Of a DNA stretch of 64,000 bases, positions 38,301 through 46,553 are shown one piece after another. Source of the DNA: Glaciecola nitratireducens FR1064 (GTDB taxonomy: Bacteria > Pseudomonadota > Gammaproteobacteria > Enterobacterales > Alteromonadaceae). The first letter of the stretch is position 1, and each line of letters opens with the position of its first letter. The stretch lies in contig NC_016041.1 of NCBI RefSeq assembly GCF_000226565.1, positions 186,001 through 250,000 of the forward strand, given 5' to 3'. Both the position numbers and the translations under genes were made by a program. The notes under the pieces were generated by a model, which ran no database searches, was not told the origin of the DNA, and saw nothing but the letters and a program-made list of their open reading frames with translations.

Positions 38301-38370
38301 GGCAATGTACGATCGCTCACTTTCAGGCTTAACGAGCGCATCAGAAGTGGTCGTGACGGTAGCAAAATAA
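32365..38370 (+). CDS. Bacterial alpha-2-macroglobulin with thioester
   Basis: A 2001-aa protease inhibitor-like protein of the YfhM type. A membrane helix at residues ~52-70 anchors it; I see no lipobox cysteine, unlike the E. coli lipoprotein. Macroglobulin domains fill most of the length. The thioester motif CTEQ is at residues 1523-1526 (GCTEQIVSQ), followed by the helical domain and C-terminal receptor-like domain (DLLPGGFEV). In the family, cleavage of a bait region by an intruding protease exposes the thioester and traps the protease. The gene overlaps pbpC by one base, the standard pairing. The bait region near residue 1285 carries VTGSR, a TonB-box-like string. An ATG at 32374 has a better-spaced AGGA and may be the true start. 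Confidence 0.95.
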   Translation: MKLMQFLLKILMFPFVVVGKLLALLFGEVNWSMPPWLAYLNNLRKNSPLKLVFLALLIVGLGAGVYKTYVYYQSLPEPILVDALITIPALTEEYADENSESTKTSPPELRIEFAYTSNDYLPPEQPPELLPITRIAPPSIPADFPSVAPIDLIGAEVKTGIKLSPSKAGKWRWENDRTLLFVPETPWPAGQEYEVSFAPEVFDTQDEFSNDEFSFITTPLQGSIEMSEFELSVEDKLKQVFVEISFNYPVDRQSVEQSVSVAYQVEGNKLGKAQAYKLNFSDNLRSATVTLDIATLPEQARILEVTFGEGIKSIYGGEASSAVYESKVMVPDLYSYLKVEQSDIEVLRNLDDEPEQFVLLDFTDAIARDELLNKFTLFLLPNQKEKNGKSYWQSPREVTAEVLQSAEKLDYTLMPNAADAATNYQLKVDVQAGRQLYLKIASGLTSVNGFVQRAYFDRILVAPKYPQEISISGEGSILTYSKDQRLAFSTRGVSDVQVSIGKVIDDELYHLVSQTQGDISNPNFYNWSFNEANLAEFSTQFISMNANDADLKTANYASVDLNALVSSSKGGLGLFFVEIKAWDKNRKREIYGVSDKLLVLVTDLGVIVKSSQDESQDIFVQSIKSGAPVANARVELIAKNGTKLFSKATDSNGHVTFPAANGYEREKQPVVYVVSLKGDVSFIPYNRYTRQINYSRFNVGGEYSYANDNDRVNAYMFTDCGIYRPGEVVNIGMIVKGKNLQNLGNIPLELVIRDAQYTEVYVETMQLSQFGFMDAAFNTEKTFKTGSYSASLHLIRERGKGNQVRERQVGSMNFSVEEFQADTLSITSQVKGLPSKGWATSPNLSNEISLNNLSGVPAQGRRVTTDLTLLPIQFSFEQFDGVAFYSPKVKDDTTDGLSRFEESLKEQQTSPDGKASVAVDLSRFNKGTYSVTLQSKGYEASGGRSVSTSTRFLYSPSLHLVGYKADGKLDFINLNSERTLALIAINNELKSVALDKLKKRLSKVQSISTLVKQYNGRYEYESIQTTRQVKEEAYALPEGFEALSLDTSEAGTFVVDILNADDEVLLSAQYTVVGASNDDGQLDKNAELKVTLDKDDYQEGETIELSIQAPYAGSGLISIESNKLHAFKWFSSTTNSSIQRIKIPKGIEGNAYINIAFVRDLSSKEIFTSPLSYAVVPFSIDRSKRILDLTLRVEDIVQPGKPMAINLDVSEDAKVAVFAVDLGILQVSGYRTPNPLAHFLKKRALSVRTMQILDLILPDFALSKMLSAAGGDMEADMAMSEKMMVTGSRMQRSQNPFERKVQDPAVFWSGVVAAKKGNNTYTFDVPNDFAGGLRVMAIAVGDQTMGRAQENTIVRGPFVLSPNVLNQAAPGDEFDITLSVANVVKDSQDEADVKIQVSTSKHVSIIGSKEAQMQLSENQEEAVRFRVKANDVLGGAEISFDVSMTDKSGKTWQSSRTAALSIRPAMPFEVSITTGVSSNGQVSLDTPLKLFEAQSSQVLKASASPLVITEGLSAYLDEYPHGCTEQIVSQVFPLVGLSNLPKYGPDNETVAAHFAEVISKLRQRQSYAGGFSYWPSAQNNDPDVTIYVMHFLIEADALGYPVPQDMLESGVRYLGDTASNYVRMSGTQSSVNASMLTLRKRAQGIYLLTRSGVVTSNLLIDLVSTLEKQYKTTWRKDVLSAYIAASYALMQQDQEAKKLISEYDLADQSLLVEQAFSGLAPRLNLDAQYLFLVAKHFPEFIKEVSGKAVLNITQAIYKGEYNTISAAYSMLALGAYHSAVAFAGDDTNSPNDSLAQIDKQITFVASTLQKKTQLEPVYNPFAAAIYPIGTERVEASIQSAALPNSGELYYVNMQAGYQTTLPLKAKSNGIEIQRAFINKNGEVATDIKQGDEITVRLRVRATKLKNIANIAIVDLLPGGFEVIRESLSRRAGVWQTEYIDIREDRIVFYGDITNRVTEITYTVKVTAAGKFTVPASFVEAMYDRSLSGLTSASEVVVTVAK

Positions 38371-40847
38371 TGCCCTTTAATCAGCGCCTCGCTCTGCGTT
38401 TTAAAGTGTTTGCGGTAATTGCGCTAGCGTTGCTTACCGGCGCGCTTGTTTACTTATTTCTGCCGAAGCCAGACCTCGCCAACTACCAAAGCTATTCAAC
38501 CGCAATATTCGATCGACATGATCGCTTGCTGCGCATCTCATTAGCGCAAGACGACAGGTATCGCTTATACACACCTATCGAAGACGTCGCAGCGGATTTG
38601 CAGCGTGCAACCATCCTGTATGAAGACCAAAACTACTATGAACACTCGGGCGTAGATTACCTTGCATTGATGCGGGCCTTTTGGCAAACCTATGTGTTAC
38701 AAGAACGCCGCATTGGCGCGTCCACCATTGTTATGCAAGTAGCTCGACTGCGCTGGAATATTCCATCAAATACCGTTAACGGCAAAATACAGCAGATATT
38801 CAGAGCATTACAGCTTGCTAGGCACTATTCAAAACAGGAACTGCTGGAAGCTTATCTAAACTTAGCGCCCTACGGCGGGAATATAGAAGGGATCGGTGCG
38901 GCTAGCCTCATTTATTTTGACAAGCCCGCTTCGGCATTGAGCTTTGCAGAGGCGCTCACTTTGGCTGTGGTGCCGCAAAATCCGAATATGCGTAACCCTT
39001 CTAAAGCATCCGGTATTGCTGCTATCGCATTAGCAAAAGAGCGTTTGATTGAACGCTGGTTGGCATCGTCAAATGCGGCGCAGATTAACGAAAATCAGCA
39101 ACTACTGAATTCCACAAACTTGCCCTTGGTTGTGCGCTCATCAAAAAATTTGCCCTATCATGCGCCACACTTCGTGGAATACTTGCTTGCTCAGCAGACA
39201 CAAACTTTTGCTCTGAATAATGGACTGACCGGCAGGCAACAAATTAAAGGTACGATTGACCTTAATTTACAAAATAGAATGGAAGCCGTGTTGCAGTCTT
39301 ATATATCACAGAATCACAGCCGCGGATTTAACAACGCGAGCGCTTTGTTGCTCAATACTAAAACAATGCACATTGAGGCGATGATTGGTTCTGCTGATTT
39401 TAATAATCTGAACATTCAAGGTCAGGTTAATGGCACGACTGCAAAGCGTTCACCGGGTTCTGCGTTGAAACCTTTTGTTTACGGGCTGGCAATCGATGCC
39501 GGGTTAATCCACCCAATGACCATGCTAAAAGATTTACCAAAAAGGTATGCAGGGTTTGCCCCTGAGAACTTTGGCAAGGGGTTTGTCGGTCCTATTTCTG
39601 CGCAGGACGCTCTAATTAAAAGCCGAAACGTACCTGCTGTTGAATTACAGTCTCAACTGCTTGATAAGCAGCGTTCGTTCGCCCAAAAGCAAAATGGCGA
39701 GCAGGTGCTGACTTTTTATGAATTTTTGCAACAGGCTGGTATCTCTCAATTACGCGAGCCCGATTTTTACGGCCTAGCTCTCGCGCTAGGCGGTGGTGAA
39801 GTAACGATGCTGGAATTACTCGAATTGTATGCCACAATTGCAAATTTAGGTGTGCATAAGAAGGCAGTAAGTACTTACTGGGTAAGTGGCTCAAAAAGCA
39901 TTGATGAGACTAAAAAGGAGCAAAAACTACTGAGTCCAGAAGCGGCATACTTAGTGTTTGATATGTTGAGCAAAAACCCGAGGTCGCACTCTTTGAATCC
40001 GTTTTCAGCGCGTAATGGTCTTGTAGACAAACCGAAAGTGGCGTGGAAAACCGGCACATCATGGGCGTTCAGAGATGCATGGGCGGTTGCGCTCTCAGGA
40101 GACTATGCCTTAGCCGTTTGGATAGGTAACTTTGATGGGCAAGGGAACAATGCTTTTATTGGTCGGACTGCCGCAGGCCCGCTACTATTTAAGCTTCTGG
40201 ATGTTGTCAGCCCAGAAAGCTTGACGCCATTTGATTCCGGTCGAATAGAGCAGCTTAACCTAAGATCGGTAGACATATGCAAAACAACCGGCGATCTGGA
40301 TGAATCGGAATGCCCAGACAAAGGTAAAACTTTATTTATACCCGGTGTATCGCCAATAAAAAGCACCAATATTTATCGTAAAATTTGGGTAGATAATGTT
40401 ACCGGCTTGCGGCGTTGCGACAAGAGCGCAGCATTAGCAACGCAAAAAGTATTTGCTTTTTGGCCGACTGAATTTCAATCACTTTTCGCGCAGGCTGGTG
40501 TGCATATCGAAAAGCCACCAAGGTTTATGTCTGATTGTGATCTTATCGATAGTGTTGGACAGGGAGAAAAACCAACAATCAGGTCTCCGCTAGCGGGCGT
40601 TAAGTATGTTGTTGAAGATAGTCTGCAAAGTACGGTATCAATTCAACTAGAAGCTAGTGCTGACGCTGAAGCGAGCTATCTTTATTGGTTCACCAACGGT
40701 CAATTTATTGGTAGTACAGATTTAACCAAAACGCCGATAGAGGCTCCAATAATTTGGCAAGCTAAACCGGGCCAATATAGGGTGCAGGTGAGCGATGACG
40801 CAGGAAGAAGCGCGATTGTGTTAGTACAAGTTGAAGCAGTCAACTGA
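38370..40847 (+). CDS. pbpC: Penicillin-binding protein 1C
   Basis: An 825-aa bifunctional peptidoglycan synthase. A signal anchor lies at residues ~12-30. The glycosyltransferase domain has Glu85 in YEDQNYYEHSGVD and the RIGASTIVMQVARL motif. The transpeptidase has Ser364-x-x-Lys367 (PGSALKPF), the SRN motif (IKSRNVPAV) and WKTGTS. A C-terminal BiPBP_C-type domain (~740-825) is present. It polymerises and possibly crosslinks peptidoglycan; in E. coli the transpeptidase role is minor. It is translated directly from the A2M stop (TAATG overlap), so the two form an operon that may guard against proteases when the envelope is damaged (family knowledge). Confidence 0.95.
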   Translation: MPFNQRLALRFKVFAVIALALLTGALVYLFLPKPDLANYQSYSTAIFDRHDRLLRISLAQDDRYRLYTPIEDVAADLQRATILYEDQNYYEHSGVDYLALMRAFWQTYVLQERRIGASTIVMQVARLRWNIPSNTVNGKIQQIFRALQLARHYSKQELLEAYLNLAPYGGNIEGIGAASLIYFDKPASALSFAEALTLAVVPQNPNMRNPSKASGIAAIALAKERLIERWLASSNAAQINENQQLLNSTNLPLVVRSSKNLPYHAPHFVEYLLAQQTQTFALNNGLTGRQQIKGTIDLNLQNRMEAVLQSYISQNHSRGFNNASALLLNTKTMHIEAMIGSADFNNLNIQGQVNGTTAKRSPGSALKPFVYGLAIDAGLIHPMTMLKDLPKRYAGFAPENFGKGFVGPISAQDALIKSRNVPAVELQSQLLDKQRSFAQKQNGEQVLTFYEFLQQAGISQLREPDFYGLALALGGGEVTMLELLELYATIANLGVHKKAVSTYWVSGSKSIDETKKEQKLLSPEAAYLVFDMLSKNPRSHSLNPFSARNGLVDKPKVAWKTGTSWAFRDAWAVALSGDYALAVWIGNFDGQGNNAFIGRTAAGPLLFKLLDVVSPESLTPFDSGRIEQLNLRSVDICKTTGDLDESECPDKGKTLFIPGVSPIKSTNIYRKIWVDNVTGLRRCDKSAALATQKVFAFWPTEFQSLFAQAGVHIEKPPRFMSDCDLIDSVGQGEKPTIRSPLAGVKYVVEDSLQSTVSIQLEASADAEASYLYWFTNGQFIGSTDLTKTPIEAPIIWQAKPGQYRVQVSDDAGRSAIVLVQVEAVN

Positions 40848-41028
40848 TGTAGATTAATAAAAAAACATCATACTAAAGGCCTGAGGGGCCGCTTCGATTG
40901 CTATGGGCTAGTGTATAGTGTTTATTTATCCTATACTCCTCAACCAGCCGAAATATATAGGCCTGCGATTTTAGCGTCTATTTTTTAAGGGGCCATTTAA
41001 AAGGAACATGTATAAAGGAACTATGCAG

Positions 41029-42477
41029 ATGAAAACCATAAAATTTCTAACCATAAGCGCATTAACTATAGCTTCAGTATTCCTGTCGGAAGCCTTTGGT
41101 GAGAAGCTTTCTGAATCCATACCAATACTCAATGATTATCCCAGTTGTGACTATGAGGTGATTAAAGAGATTTCGTTAAATGACGTCATCTCACAATATG
41201 CCTCTAGTACCGAGTTAAAAGAATTGAACCTAAACGTTGCCGACCAAGATGACGATAATAGCGAGCTACTATTACTCAAGCAGACTGCACTCGCAGACGC
41301 CAAAGCGCTTGGTGCAAGCCATATTGTATTAATCTCGAATAAAAAGTCATCATCTGCAACAAATGCTGCTAATCACCGCATTCTTGGCGCTGCACTGCTC
41401 GGCAACTGTAAAAATAATACGTTAACCAAAATTGACGTGGAGAGAAGTCCCTTGCTCGGTACTACAAAAGTAAGTTTGTCTTACGAGTTCAGCTCAGTAA
41501 CAAAGGGGCGAGAAATGACGTTTGATTTCGCTTTTAATAGAGAGAAAAAAATAAAAAAACCCGACTTGGAAAACCAAGTTGTCTCTTTTGAGAACGGGGT
41601 ATTCGGTTTAAAGGTAAATGATGATCTAGCCGTGCTGTTAAAAAAGTTAGGAACGCCCACTGCCGAGTTGATATTAAATAAGAGCGATACATTATATGCT
41701 TACGGTAGAAATTTATGGTTTGTAATGCGAGACAACAAAGTCCTAAGTATACAGAGTGATAACTCATGGCTAACTAATGGTTTAACTAATTATTTTGAAT
41801 TCGATGAAAGGCCGTTTTTATCGTGGAAAATAAATGGGCAAATCGGAATAGGCGACGATATGGAAACTATCAAAAAACGGCTCGATGGTAGTTTAATAGA
41901 AAAATATACGTATCGAATAAGAGCGGAGAGCGACCTATTTATTGATATAAGGTTAACGCTTCAGATAGTTGACAACGATATGCATTATGTTGTAAAAAAC
42001 TTTGCCTATGGCCATATCGACAAAAATATTGTTATTGACTCTGAACTCATGAAATCAAAACCTAGTCTTTTCGAGAGGGTATACAGTGATTTAACTACAG
42101 CCTCGAAAATTCTAGCGCCTATCACAATGGACCAAGTTCCTTTTGAGCCAATACTTGCTTCAAGAGGATATGAAGATAAAACGTTGCACGTTTATGATAA
42201 AAACTTAGCAATGGTCTATTCCGATAGTGTGTTAAGTAAAATTCTGATCGGCGACACTATTTTTAAAGATGTGCCATATAATGACAATTGGGTATTCGGA
42301 CCCTTGCACTCTGGCTTGAGTGAAGAAGGCGTTAAACAGCTTTTCGATGAAGAAAATATTTTTGCACTGGGAGACTATTGGGAAATATATGTCGACAATT
42401 TGAAATACGACCTCTATTTTGCCAAGAATGGTGAGGGGGTGACTGTTCTCCGTGAGTTAGAAGTAGAGATGTTTTAA
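41029..42477 (+). CDS. Exported protein of unknown function, 482 aa
   Basis: I do not recognise this protein. It has a clear signal peptide (MKTIKFLTISALTIASVFLSEAFG). The mature part begins with a small domain containing YEVIKEISLNDVI and DAKALGASHIVLIS, a pattern found in envelope proteins with a heavy-metal-binding-like fold. A larger region of mixed strands follows (VNDDLAVLLKKLGTPTAEL, YGRNLWFVMRDNKVLSIQ), which resembles repeated PepSY/SmpA-like units. No enzyme motif is visible. The ATG at 41029 has AAAGGA at nine-base spacing; earlier in-frame ATGs at 41008 and 41023 have sites that are too close. It ends before a 496-base gap with the octamer repeat. Confidence 0.75.
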   Translation: MKTIKFLTISALTIASVFLSEAFGEKLSESIPILNDYPSCDYEVIKEISLNDVISQYASSTELKELNLNVADQDDDNSELLLLKQTALADAKALGASHIVLISNKKSSSATNAANHRILGAALLGNCKNNTLTKIDVERSPLLGTTKVSLSYEFSSVTKGREMTFDFAFNREKKIKKPDLENQVVSFENGVFGLKVNDDLAVLLKKLGTPTAELILNKSDTLYAYGRNLWFVMRDNKVLSIQSDNSWLTNGLTNYFEFDERPFLSWKINGQIGIGDDMETIKKRLDGSLIEKYTYRIRAESDLFIDIRLTLQIVDNDMHYVVKNFAYGHIDKNIVIDSELMKSKPSLFERVYSDLTTASKILAPITMDQVPFEPILASRGYEDKTLHVYDKNLAMVYSDSVLSKILIGDTIFKDVPYNDNWVFGPLHSGLSEEGVKQLFDEENIFALGDYWEIYVDNLKYDLYFAKNGEGVTVLRELEVEMF

Positions 42478-42973
42478 CCTCCTCTTCACTTAATCCGCAG
42501 AGCACCTTATATGGAGGCTTTGCCGTTTCATCAGTCGTCCTACTATTAGTGAGAGCCGTTTGAACAAAGCCGACCATGGAAAGCCAAGATCATATAATCT
42601 TATAATCTTATAATCTTATAATCTTATAATCTTACAATCGGAAACATTATTATTGTTCCGGCACTTTATAAATAACGTAGTCGCGAAGAATGAGCCACAA
42701 TAAAGACTTATTACCCTGTGTCGCCAATCTCGATATTTTACCACTATCAATCGAGCGTCCTCTTTAATATTTACTCTACAGTTATTGAAGATATTGTTTT
42801 TAGCAGAGACTAATTAAAAATAGTTAAGAGTAAAAAAGTAGTAAATTATCTTCTTCATCGAATCTGAAACTCAGAGAAATCACAGTCTATTGCATAGATT
42901 AGTTATATGGTTTATCTTGACTTACACCCGCTATGAGTGGTCAATCATATGAAAATAATGCTGAGAATTACCC
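42478..42973. other. Intergenic region containing an octamer microsatellite
   Basis: A 496-base gap between the unknown exported protein and the PAS-GGDEF-EAL gene. It contains five exact copies of TATAATCT (listed separately) and is otherwise AT-rich with no gene. The promoter of the downstream gene should lie here. Confidence 0.6.
42593..42632 (+). repeat. Octanucleotide microsatellite (TATAATCT)5
   Basis: Five perfect copies of TATAATCT (42593-42632), followed by a degenerate sixth (TACAATCG). Each unit contains TATAAT, the consensus -10 hexamer. It lies 341 bases before the start of the PAS-GGDEF-EAL gene. Octamer repeats of this size can change copy number by slippage. Confidence 0.96.
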
Positions 42974-45034
42974 GTGGATTCTGATTCAGCTTACCGATCT
43001 CTTTTCCATCACATGTTTGATGAAGTTCACTACTGGCAATTAGTACGTGACGACAATGGAAACATCAAGACATGGCGACTGCGAGCCATCAATCCTGCTG
43101 CACAAAAAAGCTGGGGCATGACACTCGAAGAAGTAATAGGAAAAACAACAGAAGAAATTTTCTCGCCCAATTCTAGAGATCTCTTCATGCCTATTGTTAA
43201 CAAAATATTCAGCGAAGGGGTCCCACATACTTGGGAAACCTATTTCCCAGACAAAGACCAGTATTTAAAAATGACCAGTGTCCCACTGGGTGATCATTTT
43301 ATTTCAACTGGTGTAGATATAACGGATTTAGTTAAGGCCCGTAAAGAAGCCGAGGAAAAAGAGGAGAGTCTGAAATTTGTGCTCGATGTATCTGAACTGG
43401 GTTACTGGGATCATGATATTCAGACCAATCAAACATCGCGTTCACTTAAACACGATCAGCAATTCGGATATGCAGAAATGCTGCCCGAATGGCATCACGA
43501 AACCCTTCTTAATCATATTGTTAAAGAAGATAGAGAGCGAGTTGATAGGGTTTATAAAAAGTCGGTATTATCCGGCGGCGATTATGATGTTGAGTTTCGC
43601 TGTAAGTGGCCTGATAAAAAGATTCACTGGTTATGGTGTAAGGGCCGGTTTATCACTAATGCCAAGGGCGATGTTATTCGATCAGTAGGTATCCAAGCGG
43701 ATATCACGGCCAAAAAATATGCAGGGGCAAAAATCGAAAAGCTAGCTTTCTATGACCCACTCACAAAGCTACCCAACCGTCGCCTAATCACAGAACGACT
43801 CAAGCACGCATTAACTAACCGTAAACGCTCAAGGGATTATGGCGCATTGTTATTTGTGGACCTTGATCACTTTAAGGATTTAAACGATAGCCTAGGGCAT
43901 AGCATTGGCGATTTGTTGTTACAGCAAGTGGCAGACCGTCTTAGGAACTGTTTACGAGGAGTTGATTCTGTTGGCCGACTTGGTGGTGACGAGTTTTTGG
44001 TTTTAATAGATGACTTAAGTCAAGAGAAGGTTACTGCTGCATCTCAAGTTCAAGTAATTGCAAATAAAGTGTTATCAGCGCTTAATCAGGCATATCAGCT
44101 TGATGGTTACGAATATCACAATACGCCTAGTATAGGTGTCACGCTATTTGGTGAGCATGCATTGAAGTTAGATGAATTGCTAAAGCAAGCAGATATTGCA
44201 ATGTATAAAGCAAAAGAATCAGGTCGCAATACGGTTTGTTTCTTTGATTATAAGATGCAAGAAGAGGTTTATTATCGGACAAAGATGGACTATGACTTGC
44301 GAACGGCAATACAGCGCAACCAGTTTCAACTTTACTACCAAGTTCAGGTGGATGATAAAGGCTCACCATTAGGAGCCGAAGCCTTAATACGTTGGCTACA
44401 CCCTAGCCGAGACTTAGTCTCTCCCGGCGATTTTATTCCGATTGCAGAGGAGTCTGATTTGATTCTATCTATTGGGCTGTGGGTTCTTGATGCAGCATGC
44501 GCACAGCTAAAACGGTGGGAGAAGAATCCATTAAAGAGTGCCTTGACCTTATCAGTAAATATAAGCGCGAAGCAATTTCATCAGCCACACTTCGTAGAGC
44601 AAGTATTAACCGCTATAAAGCGCCATAATATCAATCCAAATAGACTAAGACTTGAGTTGACGGAAAGTATGTTAGTAAAGGACATAGATAGCATTATCGC
44701 CAGCATGACAAAATTGGCTAGCATCGGCATCCGTTTTGAGCTAGATGACTTTGGTACAGGATATTCATCGCTGCAGTTACTTAAAAAATTACCTATAGAT
44801 AGGCTTAAAATTGATCAATCTTTTGTGCGTGATATTGTCCACGATAGCAGTGATCAAGCGATCGTAAGAACTGTCATTGCAATGGCAGAAAGTTTGGGCC
44901 TAGGTGTTATTGCTGAGGGCGTTGAAACAAAAGAACAGTGGTTACGATTGCAAAAAAAGGGGTGCAAACGATATCAGGGCTATTTATTCAGCAAACCCAT
45001 ACCAATTGAAGAATTTGAAGATTTGATTAGCTGA
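42974..45034 (+). CDS. PAS-PAS-GGDEF-EAL c-di-GMP protein
   Basis: A 686-aa cytoplasmic protein. Two PAS modules come first (~10-125, and ~130-250 with a PAC segment IRSVGIQADITAKK). A GGDEF domain follows (~255-420, motif GRLGGDEFLVLID), then an EAL domain (~430-686) with EALIRWLHP, ELTESMLV, DDFGTGYSS and PIDRLKIDQSFV. Both catalytic motifs are intact, so it could make or break c-di-GMP depending on the PAS signal. The start is a GTG at 42974; the codon two before is preceded by an in-frame TGA, so no longer form exists, though a shorter one from an internal ATG is possible. A long repeat-bearing leader lies upstream. Confidence 0.93.
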   Translation: MDSDSAYRSLFHHMFDEVHYWQLVRDDNGNIKTWRLRAINPAAQKSWGMTLEEVIGKTTEEIFSPNSRDLFMPIVNKIFSEGVPHTWETYFPDKDQYLKMTSVPLGDHFISTGVDITDLVKARKEAEEKEESLKFVLDVSELGYWDHDIQTNQTSRSLKHDQQFGYAEMLPEWHHETLLNHIVKEDRERVDRVYKKSVLSGGDYDVEFRCKWPDKKIHWLWCKGRFITNAKGDVIRSVGIQADITAKKYAGAKIEKLAFYDPLTKLPNRRLITERLKHALTNRKRSRDYGALLFVDLDHFKDLNDSLGHSIGDLLLQQVADRLRNCLRGVDSVGRLGGDEFLVLIDDLSQEKVTAASQVQVIANKVLSALNQAYQLDGYEYHNTPSIGVTLFGEHALKLDELLKQADIAMYKAKESGRNTVCFFDYKMQEEVYYRTKMDYDLRTAIQRNQFQLYYQVQVDDKGSPLGAEALIRWLHPSRDLVSPGDFIPIAEESDLILSIGLWVLDAACAQLKRWEKNPLKSALTLSVNISAKQFHQPHFVEQVLTAIKRHNINPNRLRLELTESMLVKDIDSIIASMTKLASIGIRFELDDFGTGYSSLQLLKKLPIDRLKIDQSFVRDIVHDSSDQAIVRTVIAMAESLGLGVIAEGVETKEQWLRLQKKGCKRYQGYLFSKPIPIEEFEDLIS

Positions 45035-45186
45035 GACGAGCTCTTATTCAATGGCATAATAATCTAAATCTGTTCGTAAACGTTTGAAAACACAATTGCA
45101 CTTTAGGTTTTCACAAAAGCGTCAGTAAAGTGCACTGAAGATATATTATTATCCTTTTCTGCTTATATTCAATTTAAAATCGTTTA

Positions 45187-45534
45187 TCATATGCCGCATA
45201 AAAGCTTTGAACGTACCAAATTAGGTTCGGGTGATAAACCTTTGGATAAGCGGATGGTCTACCAATAATAAAATCCAACTTGGCCAAAACTATTAATCGT
45301 TTTTATAAGGTTTGACGAAGTGTTATTACCCCAAAAACCTTTACCCAATACCAAATTATCCCCATAACAATCAACGACATCGTTTGATTTTTGAATAAGC
45401 TTTGCTGAGCAATTAGGATCAGTACACAATGGTCGAGCCAGCCCAATTATATCGACTGCACCACTGTCTATTGCTCTTTCCATAACGTCACGGCTACGAA
45501 AACCACCTGTAATATCTACGGTGACAATACTCAA
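45187..45534 (-). pseudogene. Remnant of old-yellow-enzyme NADH:flavin oxidoreductase
   Basis: The minus-strand translation shows the C-terminal end of an OYE-type flavin oxidoreductase: ITGGFRSRDVMERAIDSGAVDIIGLARPLCTDP, then GKGFWGNN and FYYW. The frame is cut by a TAG at 45259-45261. After it the same frame continues with the expected helix (TIRLSKGLSPEPN, KLLCGI) to a natural TGA at 45187. The N-terminal three quarters of the barrel are missing, and homology stops near 45510, where a fragment of another gene begins on the opposite strand. It has lost its active site and is certainly non-functional. Confidence 0.88.
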
Positions 45535-45759
45535 GACGCCATCATTATTGAAAATGATTTAGTCACCGGCTTTCCGAGCAATGAGTATGAACTCATGGTG
45601 GTTATATACGATGCAGACCTTGCTTACCTGAGCTTAGAAATTGAAAGCTATGAATATGTTGAAACAGTTGAAGTTCTGGTTGTTGAGAATGGTGGTGCTT
45701 TAGGACTGTGGTTATTCGCTGGGCTAGGTTCAGTGGCTCATAGACGTTTAAGGGTTTAA
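45514..45759 (+). pseudogene. 3' fragment of exported protein with Gly-Gly sorting tail
   Basis: An open frame without a start encodes IYGDNTQDAIIIENDL, then SNEYELMVVIYDAD, and ends ENGGALGLWLFAGLGS followed by AHRRLRV and a stop. The last part is a GlyGly-CTERM-like sorting signal (Gly-rich, membrane helix, basic end). The earlier part resembles the end of 'choice-of-anchor' exported proteins of Alteromonadales. Everything upstream is missing; the frame runs into the antisense oxidoreductase fragment at about 45510. It is a truncated relic. Confidence 0.75.
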
Positions 45760-46034
45760 ATCACAACCTATTTAAGCGGCTTTCAACTGAGAAATAACAC
45801 CACATGCAGGCAGATATTACTATTGGTTCCATAAGCCATATTGTGTAGGGCTTGAGGCATGTTTGCATTCTGCCATCCACCGACGTTGCATGGCTATCTG
45901 ATGACGGTCTCAAATGGGTAGTTAGGAGACTGTCGGATATTCTATATCTGGTCCATTGTTCAGTCGTTTCTTAGTTTCATTTTTGCGATACTAGCATCCA
46001 CTAATAGACTTCATTGAGAGGAACAATATAGTCT
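45760..46034. other. Intergenic region in the disturbed segment
   Basis: A 275-base gap between the Gly-Gly tail relic and the ORF6N gene. Short frames only; no terminal inverted repeats of an insertion sequence and no att-like duplication could be recognised by eye. Confidence 0.4.
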
Positions 46035-46553
46035 GTGAATAAACAAATTTGTTTGGGTAACATACTGCCATCAGTTTTTATAGTTCGTGGAACTAAAGCT
46101 ATGATAGATAGCGATTTAGCGGCGCTTTACGAAGTCGAAACCAAAATTTTAAATCAGGCGGTAAAGCGTAACACCGAGCGATTCCCTGAAGACTTTATGT
46201 TTCAGTTATCAAAAGAAGAGTATGGCATCTTGAAGTCACAAAATGTGACCTCAAGCTGGGGAGGCCGCAGAACCCTTCCATATGCATTTTCAGAGCAAGG
46301 TATTGCGATGTTATCCTCGGTACTAAAGTCCCAAAGAGCTGTACAAGTTAACATTTCTTTAATGCGGGCCTTTGTAAAAATGCGAAAAATGATAACTGAA
46401 ACAGATGATTTGCGTGAAATGGTTGCCAGTCTCGAGAGCAAATACGATAAGCAATTTCAGGCAGTCTTTAGTGCACTTCAGCAAATCATAAGAGATGAAC
46501 CGTCGAGCAAGAAATCTATTGGCTTTATTTGGCCTGCCAGTGAGAAGGAATAA
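46035..46553 (+). CDS. ORF6N-domain protein (phage antirepressor-type)
   Basis: A 172-aa protein with an ORF6N DNA-binding-type domain: FIVRGTKAMIDSDLAALYEVETKILNQAVKRN, RFPEDFMFQLSKEE, and SSWGGRRTLPYAFSEQGIAMLSSVL. A short coiled C-terminus follows. ORF6N proteins come from phages and mobile islands but are often chromosomal and single, with unclear roles. It starts with a GTG at 46035; GAGAGG is about 15 bases upstream. Its location beside two gene relics suggests that this stretch has been a site of insertion and loss. Confidence 0.88.
   Translation: MNKQICLGNILPSVFIVRGTKAMIDSDLAALYEVETKILNQAVKRNTERFPEDFMFQLSKEEYGILKSQNVTSSWGGRRTLPYAFSEQGIAMLSSVLKSQRAVQVNISLMRAFVKMRKMITETDDLREMVASLESKYDKQFQAVFSALQQIIRDEPSSKKSIGFIWPASEKE

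Noticed and set aside
42593-42640. CRISPR-like array
   Set aside because: The repeats are contiguous eight-base units with no spacers and no cas genes nearby; it is a microsatellite.
45035-46034. Insertion sequence or integron scar
   Set aside because: The region contains relics, but I found no transposase residues, terminal inverted repeats or direct repeats by eye.
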